A stretch of DNA of 64,000 nucleotides from Polaribacter sp. IC066 (lineage in GTDB: Bacteria > Bacteroidota > Bacteroidia > Flavobacteriales > Flavobacteriaceae): assembly GCF_007997085.1 (NCBI RefSeq), contig NZ_VORR01000009.1, forward strand, positions 42,279-106,278. Reading direction: 5' to 3'. Position numbers and translations under genes: made by a program. A model generated the notes under the pieces. That model was not told where the DNA came from. It made no database searches and worked only from the letters and a program-made list of their open reading frames with translations. Positions 17,611 to 27,369 of the stretch are shown here, one piece after another; within the stretch, counting starts at the first letter, position 1, and each line of letters opens with the position of its first letter.

Positions 17611-19086
17611 ATGTCAAATTATTTCAACACATTAACATTAAGAGAAAAATTAGAACAATTAGGAAAATGTCGATTTATGGACGCTTCAGAATTTGAAGAC
17701 GGCGTAACGGCATTAAAAGGGAAGAAAATTGTTATTGTAGGTTGTGGGGCACAAGGTTTAAACCAAGGTTTGAACATGAGAGATTCTGGATTGGATATTT
17801 CGTACACTTTAAGACAGGCAGCTATTGATCAAAAAAGAGCTTCTTTTGTAAATGCGAGTTCAAACGGGTTTACAGTGGGCACCTATAAAGAATTAATTCC
17901 TACGGCAGATTTAGTGTTAAATTTAACTCCAGATAAGCAGCATACCAATGTTGTGAATACCATAATGCCACTAATGAAAAAAGGGGCAACATTATCGTAT
18001 TCTCATGGTTTTAATATTGTGGAAGAAGGGACTAAAGTTCGTGAAGATTTAACAGTAATTATGGTGGCACCAAAATGCCCAGGTTCTGAAGTTCGTGAAG
18101 AATTTAAAAGAGGATTTGGAGTGCCAACTTTAATAGCTGTGCATCCAGAAAATGATCCAGAAAATAAAGGTTGGGCGCAGGCAAAAGCATACGCTGTTGG
18201 AACAGGAGGTCATAAAGCAGGTGTTTTAGCTTCTTCTTTTATAGCTGAAGTAAAGTCTGATTTAATGGGAGAACAAACCATTTTATGTGGTTTGTTGCAA
18301 ACAGGTGCTATTTTATCTTATGATAAAATGGTTGCGGAAGGAATTGAAGCGGGTTATGCTGCAAAGTTAATTCAGTATGGTTGGGAAACCGTTACAGAAG
18401 CTTTAAAGCACGGAGGAATTACAAACATGATGGACAGGTTGTCTAATCCTGCTAAAGTAAAAGCCTTTGAAATATCAGAAGAATTAAAAGACATTATGCG
18501 TCCGTTGTTTCAAAAACACATGGATGATATAATGACAGGTCATTTCTCAAAAACCATGATGGAAGATTGGGCAAATGATGATAAAAATCTATTAACATGG
18601 AGAGCTGCAACTGGAGAGACAGCTTTTGAAAAACAACAAGTGACCAATCAAGAAATTTCTGAACAAGAATATTTTGATCACGGAACTTTATTGGTTGCTT
18701 TTGTTAGAGCGGGTGTAGAACTTGCTTTTGAGTCAATGACAGAATCCGGAATTATAGATGCATCGGCTTATTATGAGTCTTTACACGAAACACCGTTAAT
18801 TGCAAATACAATTGCAAGAATGAAATTGGCAGAAATGAATCGTGTAATTTCGGATACAGCAGAATATGGTTGTTATTTATTTGATCATGCGTGTAAACCT
18901 TTATTAACCGATTTTATGCAAACAGTTTCTACTGATGTAATCGGTAAGAAATTTACAGATTCTAATGATGTTGATAATAAAGAATTAATTCGAATTAATG
19001 CCATTATTAGAAATCATCCAGTAGAGATTGTAGGCGCAAAATTAAGAGCATCTATGACCGCTATGAAAGTGATAAAATCTGCGTAA
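17611..19086 (+). CDS. ilvC: Ketol-acid reductoisomerase, long class II form
   Basis: Isomerises and reduces acetolactate to dihydroxyisovalerate, and the isoleucine counterpart, with NADPH. At 491 aa it is the long (class II, E. coli-like) KARI with a duplicated C-terminal knotted domain, not the 330-aa class I form. The nucleotide motif [11 protein letters not shown] is near residues 43-53, and the conserved [14 protein letters not shown] region is near 150-165. Acidic metal-ligand segments occur in both C-terminal repeats (for example [12 protein letters not shown]). A strong terminator follows. Confidence 0.96.
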   Translation: MSNYFNTLTLREKLEQLGKCRFMDASEFEDGVTALKGKKIVIVGCGAQGLNQGLNMRDSGLDISYTLRQAAIDQKRASFVNASSNGFTVGTYKELIPTADLVLNLTPDKQHTNVVNTIMPLMKKGATLSYSHGFNIVEEGTKVREDLTVIMVAPKCPGSEVREEFKRGFGVPTLIAVHPENDPENKGWAQAKAYAVGTGGHKAGVLASSFIAEVKSDLMGEQTILCGLLQTGAILSYDKMVAEGIEAGYAAKLIQYGWETVTEALKHGGITNMMDRLSNPAKVKAFEISEELKDIMRPLFQKHMDDIMTGHFSKTMMEDWANDDKNLLTWRAATGETAFEKQQVTNQEISEQEYFDHGTLLVAFVRAGVELAFESMTESGIIDASAYYESLHETPLIANTIARMKLAEMNRVISDTAEYGCYLFDHACKPLLTDFMQTVSTDVIGKKFTDSNDVDNKELIRINAIIRNHPVEIVGAKLRASMTAMKVIKSA

Positions 19087-19153
19087 TTTTTTACGATTTT
19101 ATGGTTGCGCGCAGTCGAAACCTAATTTAAGTATAGTTAATTTTTAATTTATA

Positions 19154-19193
19154 AAAACCTGTCAGTTATTAATTGCTGACAGGTTTTATTTTT
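19154..19193 (+). terminator. Terminator after ilvC
   Basis: A 12-bp perfect stem (AAAACCTGTCAG with CTGACAGGTTTT), a 10-nt loop, and a T-rich tail. It ends 11 nt before the ilvA start, so ilvA either depends on read-through or has its own promoter that overlaps this site. Confidence 0.9.
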
Positions 19194-19204
19194 ATAGTTG
19201 AGCA

Positions 19205-20467
19205 ATGCAAACAACAGAAATTTATTTCCCTAGTTTAGAAAATATAAAGGCAGCCGCCAAAAAATTAGAAGGAGTTGCTTATAAAACACCTTTGAATAAA
19301 AATAGCAATCTTTCTAAACAGTTTGATGCTACTATTTTATTTAAAAGAGAAGATTTGCAAGTTGTACGTTCTTATAAAATTAGAGGAGCTTATAATAAGA
19401 TGTCTTCTTTAACTTCGGATGAAAAACAAAGAGGAATTGTGTGCGCTAGTGCAGGAAATCATGCACAAGGAGTAGCATTGTCTTGTAAACTATTACGAAT
19501 AAAAGGCACTATTTTTATGCCTTCTCCAACACCAAACCAGAAAATAAACCAAGTAAAAATGTTTGGTGAAGATTTCATTGAAATAGTAATAGAAGGGGAT
19601 ACTTTTGATGATGCCTTTAACGCTGCAAAGCTAGAATGCGATTCAAAAGATAAAACCTTTATTCATCCTTTTAATGATAAAAAGGTAATTGAAGGGCAAG
19701 CAACGGTTGGTTTAGAAATAGTAGAGCAATCAACCGAAAAAATAGATTATGTTTTTGTTGCAATTGGTGGTGGAGGTTTATCAGCTGGTTTGTGTGGTGT
19801 TTTCAAAGAATTATCACCAGAAACAAAAATTATTGGGGTGGAGCCAGAAGGTGCTCCATCAATGTTAACATCCATAAAAAATAAAGAAATTATTGCTTTA
19901 GATACAATTGATTCTTTTGTAGATGGCGCAGCAGTAAAAAGAGTTGGTGATTTAAATTTTGCTATTTGCCAGCAAAAATTGCACGACATGATTACGGTTC
20001 CTGAAGGGAAAATATGTCAGATAATTTTAGACCTATATAATAAAGACGCCATTGTAGTAGAGCCCGCAGGCGCTTTAAGTATTGCTGCTTTAGATTATTT
20101 TGCGGATGAAATAAAAGGAAAAAATGTAGTTTGTATTGTTAGTGGCAGTAATAACGATATTACAAGAACCGCAGAAATTAAGGAAAGAGCATTATTGTAT
20201 GCAAATTTAAAGCACTATTTCATTGTGAAATTTCCACAAAGAGCCGGAGCTTTAAAAGAATTTGTAGCAGAAATTTTAGGCCCTAATGACGATATTACAT
20301 ATTTCGAGTATACAAAGAAAAATAACAGGGCAAATGGTTCTGCTATTGTTGGTTTAGAGCTGAAATTATCGTCAGATTTAGAGCCAATCATTCTTAAAAT
20401 GAAAGAAAGAAATTTTTATGGAGATTATTTAAATAATAAGCCAGATTTGTTGCAGCTTTTGGTGTAA
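19205..20467 (+). CDS. ilvA: Threonine dehydratase, biosynthetic
   Basis: PLP enzyme that deaminates threonine to 2-oxobutyrate, the entry to isoleucine, and so links the thr operon to the ilv genes. The 420-aa protein has the PLP lysine K58 in RSYKIRGAYNKM, the glycine loop AIGGGGLSAGLCG, and the SGSNNDITR segment that binds cofactor. A single ACT-like regulatory region occupies about 335-420 (FIVKFPQRAGALKEFV...). This is the short form, with less regulatory domain than the 514-aa E. coli enzyme. Confidence 0.95.
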   Translation: MQTTEIYFPSLENIKAAAKKLEGVAYKTPLNKNSNLSKQFDATILFKREDLQVVRSYKIRGAYNKMSSLTSDEKQRGIVCASAGNHAQGVALSCKLLRIKGTIFMPSPTPNQKINQVKMFGEDFIEIVIEGDTFDDAFNAAKLECDSKDKTFIHPFNDKKVIEGQATVGLEIVEQSTEKIDYVFVAIGGGGLSAGLCGVFKELSPETKIIGVEPEGAPSMLTSIKNKEIIALDTIDSFVDGAAVKRVGDLNFAICQQKLHDMITVPEGKICQIILDLYNKDAIVVEPAGALSIAALDYFADEIKGKNVVCIVSGSNNDITRTAEIKERALLYANLKHYFIVKFPQRAGALKEFVAEILGPNDDITYFEYTKKNNRANGSAIVGLELKLSSDLEPIILKMKERNFYGDYLNNKPDLLQLLV

Positions 20468-20646
20468 TTATAATTGAGTGGAGCGAAACTAAATAATTGG
20501 CTCTATTTATATTCGAAATAAATTTCACCTTTGCGGGCAAACTAAAATGTATAGACAATTATTTATAGTTAAATTTGATGTCACATAATGCGATGATTAA
20601 TAATTTATTAGTTCTCTATTTTTATATAATTTTTTAAATCCAATTT

Positions 20647-22239
20647 ATGAAAAGTACTTTTAAAGAAATACCCGATGAGTATAAAATCACTTCGCTTGTC
20701 AACCAAAATACATATTTAATTGGTGGTGAGCTGAAAGAATGGAAAGGTGCAAATGCAGCCGTGTATTCAACAATTTCATCAACAGAAGATTACAAGCCAA
20801 CCTTGTTAGGTACAGTGCCAGATTTAACCGAAGATGAAGCTATAGAAGCTTTAAATGCGTCTTCGAAAGCCTATGGCAGAGGGCAAGGCTTATGGCCAAC
20901 TATGAAAGTAGAGGGTAGAATTGCAGCCATGGAGAAATTTGTGGTTCAAATGAAAACCAAAAGGACAGAAATTGTAAAGCTGTTAATGTGGGAAATTGGA
21001 AAAGCCTTACCAGATTCAGAAAAAGAATTTGATAGAACAGTAGATTATATCTACGACACGATAGAGGATTATAAACAAATGGATAGAAATTCTGCAAAGT
21101 TCGAAAAGAACAGCGGAGTTCATGCACACATTAGAAGAGGTCCGTTAGGGATTGTTTTGTGTTTAGGTCCTTATAATTATCCTTTAAACGAAACTTTTGC
21201 CCTGTTAATTCCTGCTTTAATCATGGGAAATACGGTCATTTTTAAACCTGCAAAGCATGGTGTTTTGTTGCTATCTCCATTATTAGAAGCATTTCAAAAT
21301 AGTTTTCCTGCTGGCGTTGTAAATATTATTTATGGTAGAGGAAGAACCTTGGCTACACCAATAATGAAAACCGGTTTGGTAGATGTTTTAGCATTGATAG
21401 GAAATAGTAAATCGGCAAATGCGATTCAGGCAAACCATCCGCAGAAAAATAGATTGCGATTAGTTTTAGGTTTAGAGGCTAAAAACCCAGCAATCGTTTT
21501 GCCAGATGCAGATTTAGATTTGGCGATTGATGAGTGTATTGCAGGGACAACCTCTTTTAATGGTCAGCGATGTACAGCGCTAAAAATAGTCTATGTGCAT
21601 GAAGAGATTGTAGCGGAGTTTAACAAGCGCTTTGCAGAAAAAGTAGATGGGTTAAAGCTCGGGAATCCTTGGGAAAGTGGTGTAACATTAACGCCTTTAC
21701 CAGAGCCAGGAAAGCCGGCATATATTCAAGAGTTAATTGATGATGCCACTGATAAAGGGGCGAAAATAATTAATAAAAAAGGAGGAGAAACTACAGAAAA
21801 CTATATTTTTCCGGCAGTCTTATATCCTGTTTCAAAAGATTCTAGAGTTTTTGACGAAGAACAATTTGGTCCCGTAATACCTATTGTTTCTTTTAAAAAT
21901 ATTCAAGAGCCTTTAGATGACATGGCAGCTTCTAATTACGGCCAGCAAGTAAGTGTTTTTGGTAGTGAGGTAAAAACTTTAGCACCCTTAATAGATACTT
22001 TAGTAAATTTAGTATGTAGGGTTAATTTAAATAGTTCTTGCCAACGTGGGCCAGATGTATATCCTTTTACAGGAAGAAAAGATTCTGCTGTTGCTACTTT
22101 GAGTGTTCATGACGCGTTGCGTTCATTTTCAATTAGAACTTTTTTAGCGTCTAAAGATACCGCTTATAATAATGCCATTTTGCAAGAATTGTTAGATAAA
22201 AAGTCGTCTAATTTTATTAGTACAGATTATATTTTATAG
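20647..22239 (+). CDS. gapN: NADP-dependent non-phosphorylating glyceraldehyde-3-phosphate dehydrogenase
   Basis: Aldehyde dehydrogenase superfamily, 530 aa. Catalytic Cys309 sits in [13 protein letters not shown] and the general base Glu277 in LGLEAKNPA. The QRCTALK context is typical of GapN rather than of general aldehyde dehydrogenases. The reaction oxidises glyceraldehyde 3-phosphate to 3-phosphoglycerate and yields NADPH, a plausible supply for the reductive steps of the amino acid genes next door (inference). The C-terminus [15 protein letters not shown]...STDYIL also fits GapN-like proteins. It has its own terminator. Confidence 0.88.
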   Translation: MKSTFKEIPDEYKITSLVNQNTYLIGGELKEWKGANAAVYSTISSTEDYKPTLLGTVPDLTEDEAIEALNASSKAYGRGQGLWPTMKVEGRIAAMEKFVVQMKTKRTEIVKLLMWEIGKALPDSEKEFDRTVDYIYDTIEDYKQMDRNSAKFEKNSGVHAHIRRGPLGIVLCLGPYNYPLNETFALLIPALIMGNTVIFKPAKHGVLLLSPLLEAFQNSFPAGVVNIIYGRGRTLATPIMKTGLVDVLALIGNSKSANAIQANHPQKNRLRLVLGLEAKNPAIVLPDADLDLAIDECIAGTTSFNGQRCTALKIVYVHEEIVAEFNKRFAEKVDGLKLGNPWESGVTLTPLPEPGKPAYIQELIDDATDKGAKIINKKGGETTENYIFPAVLYPVSKDSRVFDEEQFGPVIPIVSFKNIQEPLDDMAASNYGQQVSVFGSEVKTLAPLIDTLVNLVCRVNLNSSCQRGPDVYPFTGRKDSAVATLSVHDALRSFSIRTFLASKDTAYNNAILQELLDKKSSNFISTDYIL

Positions 22240-22262
22240 TCATTTACCAATTGAGGCAATTA

Positions 22263-22301
22263 AAAAAAACATCAGAATTTTAAAATTCTGATGTTTTTTT
22301 T
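22263..22301. terminator. Bidirectional terminator between gapN and the SPOR gene
   Basis: A perfect palindrome of about 36 nt centred on AATTTTAAAATT, with arms ACATCAG and CTGATGT, an A run before and a T run after. It sits between convergent genes and can serve both. Confidence 0.9.
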
Positions 22302-22335
22302 GTTACTAGATGATGGTAAGATTAGGGTAATAAGG

Positions 22336-22704
22336 TTATTTTCCTAAAGGGATAACAATCAATCCTGAAAATTTTTCAGAGAAATTAATCACGGCTTTAT
22401 CTGCCTCTAACTTCGTTTTGTAATTTCCAACCAACACTTTCCAGTCAGGCTTATTATACTCAAGTTTCGTGTAAACATCAATAAAAGTAAGCTTAAATTT
22501 ATTTTGTAAACTTCTAGCCTTGCTTTCGTTACCGTAATAAATTTGAATTCTATATCCATAGCCAAAAGAGCTATTGTAAGCTCTTTTTTTTGTAATTAAT
22601 TGTTTAATTTCAATGCTGCTATTCGTCTTGTTTTGAGCTAAAAAATCATGGGTTCCAAAGATTAAAAAGAAAAACAAAAAGGTTAAAAAAGGGTTCTTTT
22701 TCAT
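22336..22704 (-). CDS. Secreted SPOR-domain protein
   Basis: 122 aa with a cleavable signal peptide (KKNPFLTFLFFFLIFGTHDFLAQ) and then a SPOR domain from about 45 to 120: the GYRIQIYYGNESKARSLQNKF start and the KVLVGNYKTKLEADKAV strand-helix are typical. SPOR domains bind peptidoglycan with denuded glycan strands. The protein is probably periplasmic. It is a single gene facing gapN, with its own promoter-like site. Its cellular role is unknown. Confidence 0.85.
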   Translation of the reverse strand: MKKNPFLTFLFFFLIFGTHDFLAQNKTNSSIEIKQLITKKRAYNSSFGYGYRIQIYYGNESKARSLQNKFKLTFIDVYTKLEYNKPDWKVLVGNYKTKLEADKAVINFSEKFSGLIVIPLGK

Positions 22705-22718
22705 AAATAATATTTTTG

Positions 22719-22726
22719 CAAAAATA
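22719..22726 (-). promoter_or_regulatory. -7 box for the SPOR gene
   Basis: The minus strand reads TATTTTTG, matching TAnnTTTG. It ends 14 nt upstream of the ATG. The -33 match is only approximate. Confidence 0.45.
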
Positions 22727-22826
22727 ACGAGTACATTTAGATTTTAGTGCAAAATTACGTTATTTAGAACTGATATAAATTAAAATTTATCGGTCTTTTC
22801 CTTTTTAAAAATTTAGCAATAAGTAG

Positions 22827-22834
22827 TACTTTTG
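22827..22834 (+). promoter_or_regulatory. -7 box for the act-cox operon
   Basis: TACTTTTG matches TAnnTTTG and lies 64 nt upstream of actA. The -33 region is only T-rich. It is the best promoter candidate for the eight-gene respiratory block. Confidence 0.45.
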
Positions 22835-22898
22835 TCTGACTGTTCAAAAAGCGTTTTTTGAGCTATTTTATACACGATACTAAAAATAGTTTGTAAAT

Positions 22899-24206
22899 AT
22901 GAAAAGTGTAGCGTTACACAGTAAATTAATCAAAATTCTTTTAAAGAGTCTTGCAATCATTCTTTTTTTTGGTTTTAGTTTTTCATCTCAATCGCAAGAT
23001 TTAGACGAAACTAAACAAAAAGAAGGGAGAAAGTTATTTAAATCATTATGTGCCTCTTGTCATAAATTAGATAAGAAACTAGTAGGTCCAATGCTTGGAG
23101 GCATTGAGGAAAGAAGAGAAAATTCTTGGTTACTTGCTTGGATTAAGAACAATGCTGCCTTAAGAGCGTCTGGAGATAGAGATGCCATTGCCGTTTATGA
23201 AGAATACAATGGTTCTGCAATGTCTGCTTTTCCGCAATTAAGCGATCAGCAAATCAATGATATTTTATATTATACCACAGTTGGTGATCCTGTTAAGAAA
23301 GTTGTTGCAGGCGCTCCCGTTGCTGGAGGTGTTGGAACTGATGGAGGAGGTTCTCCAAAATGGATACTTTATTTATTGGCAGGTGCCATAGTTGTTGCTT
23401 TTTTAATGATTGCTGGTTTACTGAAGCAGGTAAACGAGTTGAAAGGAAAGGCGAAGCCAGAAGTGCAATCTAACTTAAAAAGAGATTTACATGAGCTCTG
23501 GGAAGGTTTAAAAGCAAATACATTTTTGCAGGTTTTAGCAACACTATTTGTTCTATTGATGGGTGCTTATGTAGCTTTTGGAACGATTTTTAAAGTTGGT
23601 ATAAATGAAGGGTATTCACCTTTACAGCCAATTGCATTTTCGCATAAAATTCACTCTGGTGAAAACAAAATCGAATGTCAGTATTGTCATTCATCGGCTA
23701 AACATAGTAAACATTCGGGAATTCCTTCTGTAAATGTCTGTATGAACTGTCACATGAATATTGCTGAAGTAGCGGAAGGTACGGTTGTAGAATGGGATGG
23801 AATAACATACGGAAAAGAAGAACTAGACAAAGAAATAGCTAAAGTTTATGTAGCTGCTGGTTGGGATCCTGAAAATTTAGTGTATACTGGAGATACACAG
23901 CCTATCAAATGGATTAGACTTCATAATTTACCTGATTTTGCTTATTTCAATCACTCACAACACGTTAAAGTAGGAGGGTTAGAATGCCAAAAATGTCATG
24001 GTCCTGTGGAGGAAATGGATGAAATGTATCAGTACTCTCCATTAACAATGGGTTGGTGTATTGATTGTCACAGAGAAACTAAAGTGGATTTAAAAGGAAA
24101 CGAGTATTACGAAAAAATCCATAAAGAACTGGCCGAGAAATATGATGTAGAGCAAGTTACTATTGCACAATTAGGCGGTTTGGAATGTGGTAAATGCCAC
24201 TATTAA
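22899..24206 (+). CDS. actA: Alternative Complex III subunit A, multiheme cytochrome c
   Basis: 435 aa with six CxxCH haem motifs. An N-terminal class I cytochrome c domain carries CASCH (51-55), with a likely Met ligand near 108. Two hydrophobic helices follow (about 155-175 and 208-230). A C-terminal class III region then carries CQYCH (260), CMNCH (281), CQKCH (363), CIDCH (387) and CGKCH (430). The known family core is a pentahaem ActA; the extra N-terminal monohaem domain is an addition to that core. It should pass electrons from the quinol-oxidising complex toward the oxidase. The first gene of actABCDEF-coxBA. Confidence 0.93.
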   Translation: MKSVALHSKLIKILLKSLAIILFFGFSFSSQSQDLDETKQKEGRKLFKSLCASCHKLDKKLVGPMLGGIEERRENSWLLAWIKNNAALRASGDRDAIAVYEEYNGSAMSAFPQLSDQQINDILYYTTVGDPVKKVVAGAPVAGGVGTDGGGSPKWILYLLAGAIVVAFLMIAGLLKQVNELKGKAKPEVQSNLKRDLHELWEGLKANTFLQVLATLFVLLMGAYVAFGTIFKVGINEGYSPLQPIAFSHKIHSGENKIECQYCHSSAKHSKHSGIPSVNVCMNCHMNIAEVAEGTVVEWDGITYGKEELDKEIAKVYVAAGWDPENLVYTGDTQPIKWIRLHNLPDFAYFNHSQHVKVGGLECQKCHGPVEEMDEMYQYSPLTMGWCIDCHRETKVDLKGNEYYEKIHKELAEKYDVEQVTIAQLGGLECGKCHY

Positions 24207-24280
24207 TAAAAAGATTCAAATATTAAAAGATTCAGAAAATTATTTTTTAAATTTTTTAATCCTTAAATAACAAATAAACA

Positions 24281-27200
24281 ATGGCTTCAAACAAAAAATA
24301 CTGGAAAAGTGTTGAGGAACTAAAAGGTAGTTCTATTGTTGAAACGATGAATAAAAATGAGTTTGTAGAAGCGATTTCAACAGATCAATTTTTAGGTGAT
24401 AAAGAAACGTTAGAAAATTCTTCTACTTCACGTAGAGACTTTTTAAAATACGTTGGCTTTACAACCGCTGCTGCTTCTTTGGCTGCTTGTGAGGGTCCTG
24501 TTAGAAAATCGATTCCCTATGTAGTGCAACCAAATGATGTTATTGCTGGTGTGCCAGATTGGTATGCAACTTCAATGGCAGACGGGTATGACTTTGCAAA
24601 TGTGTTGGTAAAAACACGTGAAGGTCGTCCAATTCAAATTATGCCAAATAAAGAGGCAAACGGAACGACAAGCGCTAGGGTACAAGCATCAGTTTTATCT
24701 TTGTATGACGAGAAATTACGTATTAAAGAGCCAACAAAAAATAAAGAAGTAATTGGTTGGAATCAGGCCGAAGACGAAATAAAAAATTCTTTAACTGATT
24801 TTAAAGACACGAATAAATCTGTCGTTTTATTAACAGGAACAATGGCAAGTCCTTCAACTGCAAAAATAGTAGAAGATTTTATTGCTGTTTATCCAAATGC
24901 AAAGCATGTAATATATGATGCGGTTTCAGAGTCTGCTGCCGCTGACGCTATGTTGGCAATGCACGGTAAGCGTACTTTACCAAATTATCACTTAAATAAT
25001 GCAAAAACAATTGTTTCTTTCGGGGCAGATTTTTTAGGTGATTTTCATGGAGGTTTAGAAAAAGGGTATATTAATGGCAGAAAACCTGCTACTGGTCACA
25101 TGTCTTACCATGTTCAGTTTGAAAGTAATATGTCACTAACTGGTGCAAACTCTGATAAAAGAGTGGTTGTAAAGCCCTCTGATCAAGTTTTTGCTTTGTT
25201 AAATTTATATAATGCAGTTACAGGTGAAAATGTTTTATCCAAAGCAACTCCTGTAGATGCAATCGTTAAGAAAATGGCTTTTGAATTAAAGAAGGCAGGC
25301 TCTAAAGGTGTTGTTCTAACAGGTTTAAATGATAAAAACGCGCAACTTATTGCTTTATCCATAAACAAAGCAATTGGTAGTGAAATTATTGATACGGTTA
25401 ATACCTTAAATATACGTCAAGGAAATGACACCGCAGTTGCTCAATTAGTTTCAGATATGAAAGCTGGTACTATTGCAGGATTAGTTTCTTATAATGTAAA
25501 CCCTATATATTCACTAGCAAATTCATCAGATTTTTCAGAAGGATTGAAAAAGGTTACTTTAAAAGTTGCTTTATCAACGGAAAATAATGAGACGGTTGAT
25601 GCAATGGATTATGCATTGCCAACCCCACACTTTTTAGAATCTTGGGGGGATACGCAATTCGATCAAATTACTTATGGTTTAATGCAGCCAACAATTCAGC
25701 CATTATTTAATACACGTCAAGCGCAAGATATACTTTTAAATTTATCAGGTAGTTCTGTAAACTATTATGATTATTTGAAAGGCTTTGCAGCTGAAAATAT
25801 TTTAAACGGAGCCTCATGGAATAAAGCATTGCATAATGGTTTCTTTAAAAGAGATGTTGTTGAAGAAGTAGCTCAAGAAAATGTTGAGATGGCACCTGTT
25901 TCTATGAATGCAGTTGCATCCGCATTAATGGGTAGTGTAAAGTCTTCAGGTTTTGAATTAAATTTGTATACAAAAATAGGTTTAGGAGATGGTAAGCAAG
26001 CGAACAATCCTTGGTTACAAGAATTTCCGGATCCAATAACAAGAACTTCTTGGGATAATTATTTAACTATGTCTATGGCAGATGCCAAAGAGTTAGGTTT
26101 TGAAAATCCTGTACAAGATAATGGTGCAATTAATGGAGATTATGCGAAGTTATCCATAAATGGTAAAGAGGTAGTTGTTCCGGTAATGGTACAACCAGGT
26201 CAGGCAAAGGGATCTGTTGGGTTAGCTTTGGGTTTTGGTAGAACTTTTGGTTTAAAAGAAGAAATGCAAGTAGGTGTAAATGCATATGCATTGTACATGA
26301 ACGCTAATAATATACAGTACGGAGTAAAAGTAGAAAAAGTAGATGGGACGCATAGGTTTGCTTGTACGCAAGTACAAAAAACAATTGCAGGCCGTCATGA
26401 TATTTTAAAAGTTGCTTCGTTAAAAGAATACAATACTGTAGCTCCTAAAGACCATGATAATGGTTGGAATAAGCCTTCTTATGTTTCTTATGATCATAAG
26501 GAAGTAGAGGCGAACACAATTGATTTATGGGATGAGCATAATAGAGAGATGGGGCATCACTTCAACTTATCTATTGATTTAACATCTTGTACCGGTTGTG
26601 GTGCTTGTGTTGTTGCTTGTCATGCAGAGAATAACGTGCCAGTTGTTGGTAAAGATGAAGTAAGAGTTGGTAGAGATATGCACTGGTTGCGTATTGATAG
26701 ATATTATTCTTCGGAGGTTGAAACAAGAGAAGATGCTAAAGAATTAGGATTGGGTATTGCTGCAACGTATGAAGGTTTAGAAACAGAGGCAGAAAACCCA
26801 GAGGTTACTTTTCAACCAATGATGTGTCAACATTGTAATCACGCTCCTTGTGAGACTGTTTGTCCTGTTGCTGCAACAACGCACGGTCGTCAAGGGCAAA
26901 ATCAAATGACTTACAACAGATGTGTCGGTACAAGATATTGTGCAAACAACTGTCCTTATAGAGTTCGTCGTTTCAATTGGTTCAGATATGCAGACAACAA
27001 CGAGTTCGATTTTAACATGAATAACCAATATGGTAAAATGGTGTTAAATCCAGATGTAGTTGTTCGTTCTAGAGGAGTTATGGAGAAATGTTCAATGTGT
27101 ATTCAATTAACACAGGCAACAATTTTAAAGGCGAAAAAAGAAGGAAGAGCAGTGAACACTGATGAGTTTGAAACAGCATGTTCATCTGCTTGTACTACAG

Positions 27201-27349
27201 GTGCTTTGGTTTTTGGCGATATCAATAATAAAGAAGATCAAGTAACTGCTTTAGTAGAGGATAAAAGAGCTTACAATGTATTAGATTACTTACAGACGAA
27301 ACCTAATGTAATCTACCAAGTGAAAATTAGAAATACAAACGAAGCGTAG
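24281..27349 (+). CDS. actB: Alternative Complex III subunit B, fused molybdopterin-like and iron-sulfur protein
   Basis: 1,022 aa. A twin-arginine-like motif SRRDFLKYVGF (50-60) is followed by a possible lipidation Cys70 (ASLAACEG), so export by Tat is likely. The large middle domain resembles molybdopterin oxidoreductases; in characterised complexes this domain has lost the cofactor. The C-terminal third is a four-cluster ferredoxin-type protein: CTGCGACVVAC from C770, CQHCNHAPCETVC from C849, CVGTRYCANNC, and CSMCI with CSSAC. It should form the peripheral arm of the complex and sit on ActC. A single fused ORF is usual for Bacteroidota. Confidence 0.94.
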   Translation: MASNKKYWKSVEELKGSSIVETMNKNEFVEAISTDQFLGDKETLENSSTSRRDFLKYVGFTTAAASLAACEGPVRKSIPYVVQPNDVIAGVPDWYATSMADGYDFANVLVKTREGRPIQIMPNKEANGTTSARVQASVLSLYDEKLRIKEPTKNKEVIGWNQAEDEIKNSLTDFKDTNKSVVLLTGTMASPSTAKIVEDFIAVYPNAKHVIYDAVSESAAADAMLAMHGKRTLPNYHLNNAKTIVSFGADFLGDFHGGLEKGYINGRKPATGHMSYHVQFESNMSLTGANSDKRVVVKPSDQVFALLNLYNAVTGENVLSKATPVDAIVKKMAFELKKAGSKGVVLTGLNDKNAQLIALSINKAIGSEIIDTVNTLNIRQGNDTAVAQLVSDMKAGTIAGLVSYNVNPIYSLANSSDFSEGLKKVTLKVALSTENNETVDAMDYALPTPHFLESWGDTQFDQITYGLMQPTIQPLFNTRQAQDILLNLSGSSVNYYDYLKGFAAENILNGASWNKALHNGFFKRDVVEEVAQENVEMAPVSMNAVASALMGSVKSSGFELNLYTKIGLGDGKQANNPWLQEFPDPITRTSWDNYLTMSMADAKELGFENPVQDNGAINGDYAKLSINGKEVVVPVMVQPGQAKGSVGLALGFGRTFGLKEEMQVGVNAYALYMNANNIQYGVKVEKVDGTHRFACTQVQKTIAGRHDILKVASLKEYNTVAPKDHDNGWNKPSYVSYDHKEVEANTIDLWDEHNREMGHHFNLSIDLTSCTGCGACVVACHAENNVPVVGKDEVRVGRDMHWLRIDRYYSSEVETREDAKELGLGIAATYEGLETEAENPEVTFQPMMCQHCNHAPCETVCPVAATTHGRQGQNQMTYNRCVGTRYCANNCPYRVRRFNWFRYADNNEFDFNMNNQYGKMVLNPDVVVRSRGVMEKCSMCIQLTQATILKAKKEGRAVNTDEFETACSSACTTGALVFGDINNKEDQVTALVEDKRAYNVLDYLQTKPNVIYQVKIRNTNEA

Positions 27350-27369
27350 TTAAATTTAACCTATAAAAT

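Noticed and set aside
24281..27349. ActB as an active molybdenum enzyme (formate dehydrogenase or similar)
   Set aside because: The act gene order and the fused iron-sulfur region identify it as the complex III subunit, whose molybdopterin-like domain is known to lack the cofactor.
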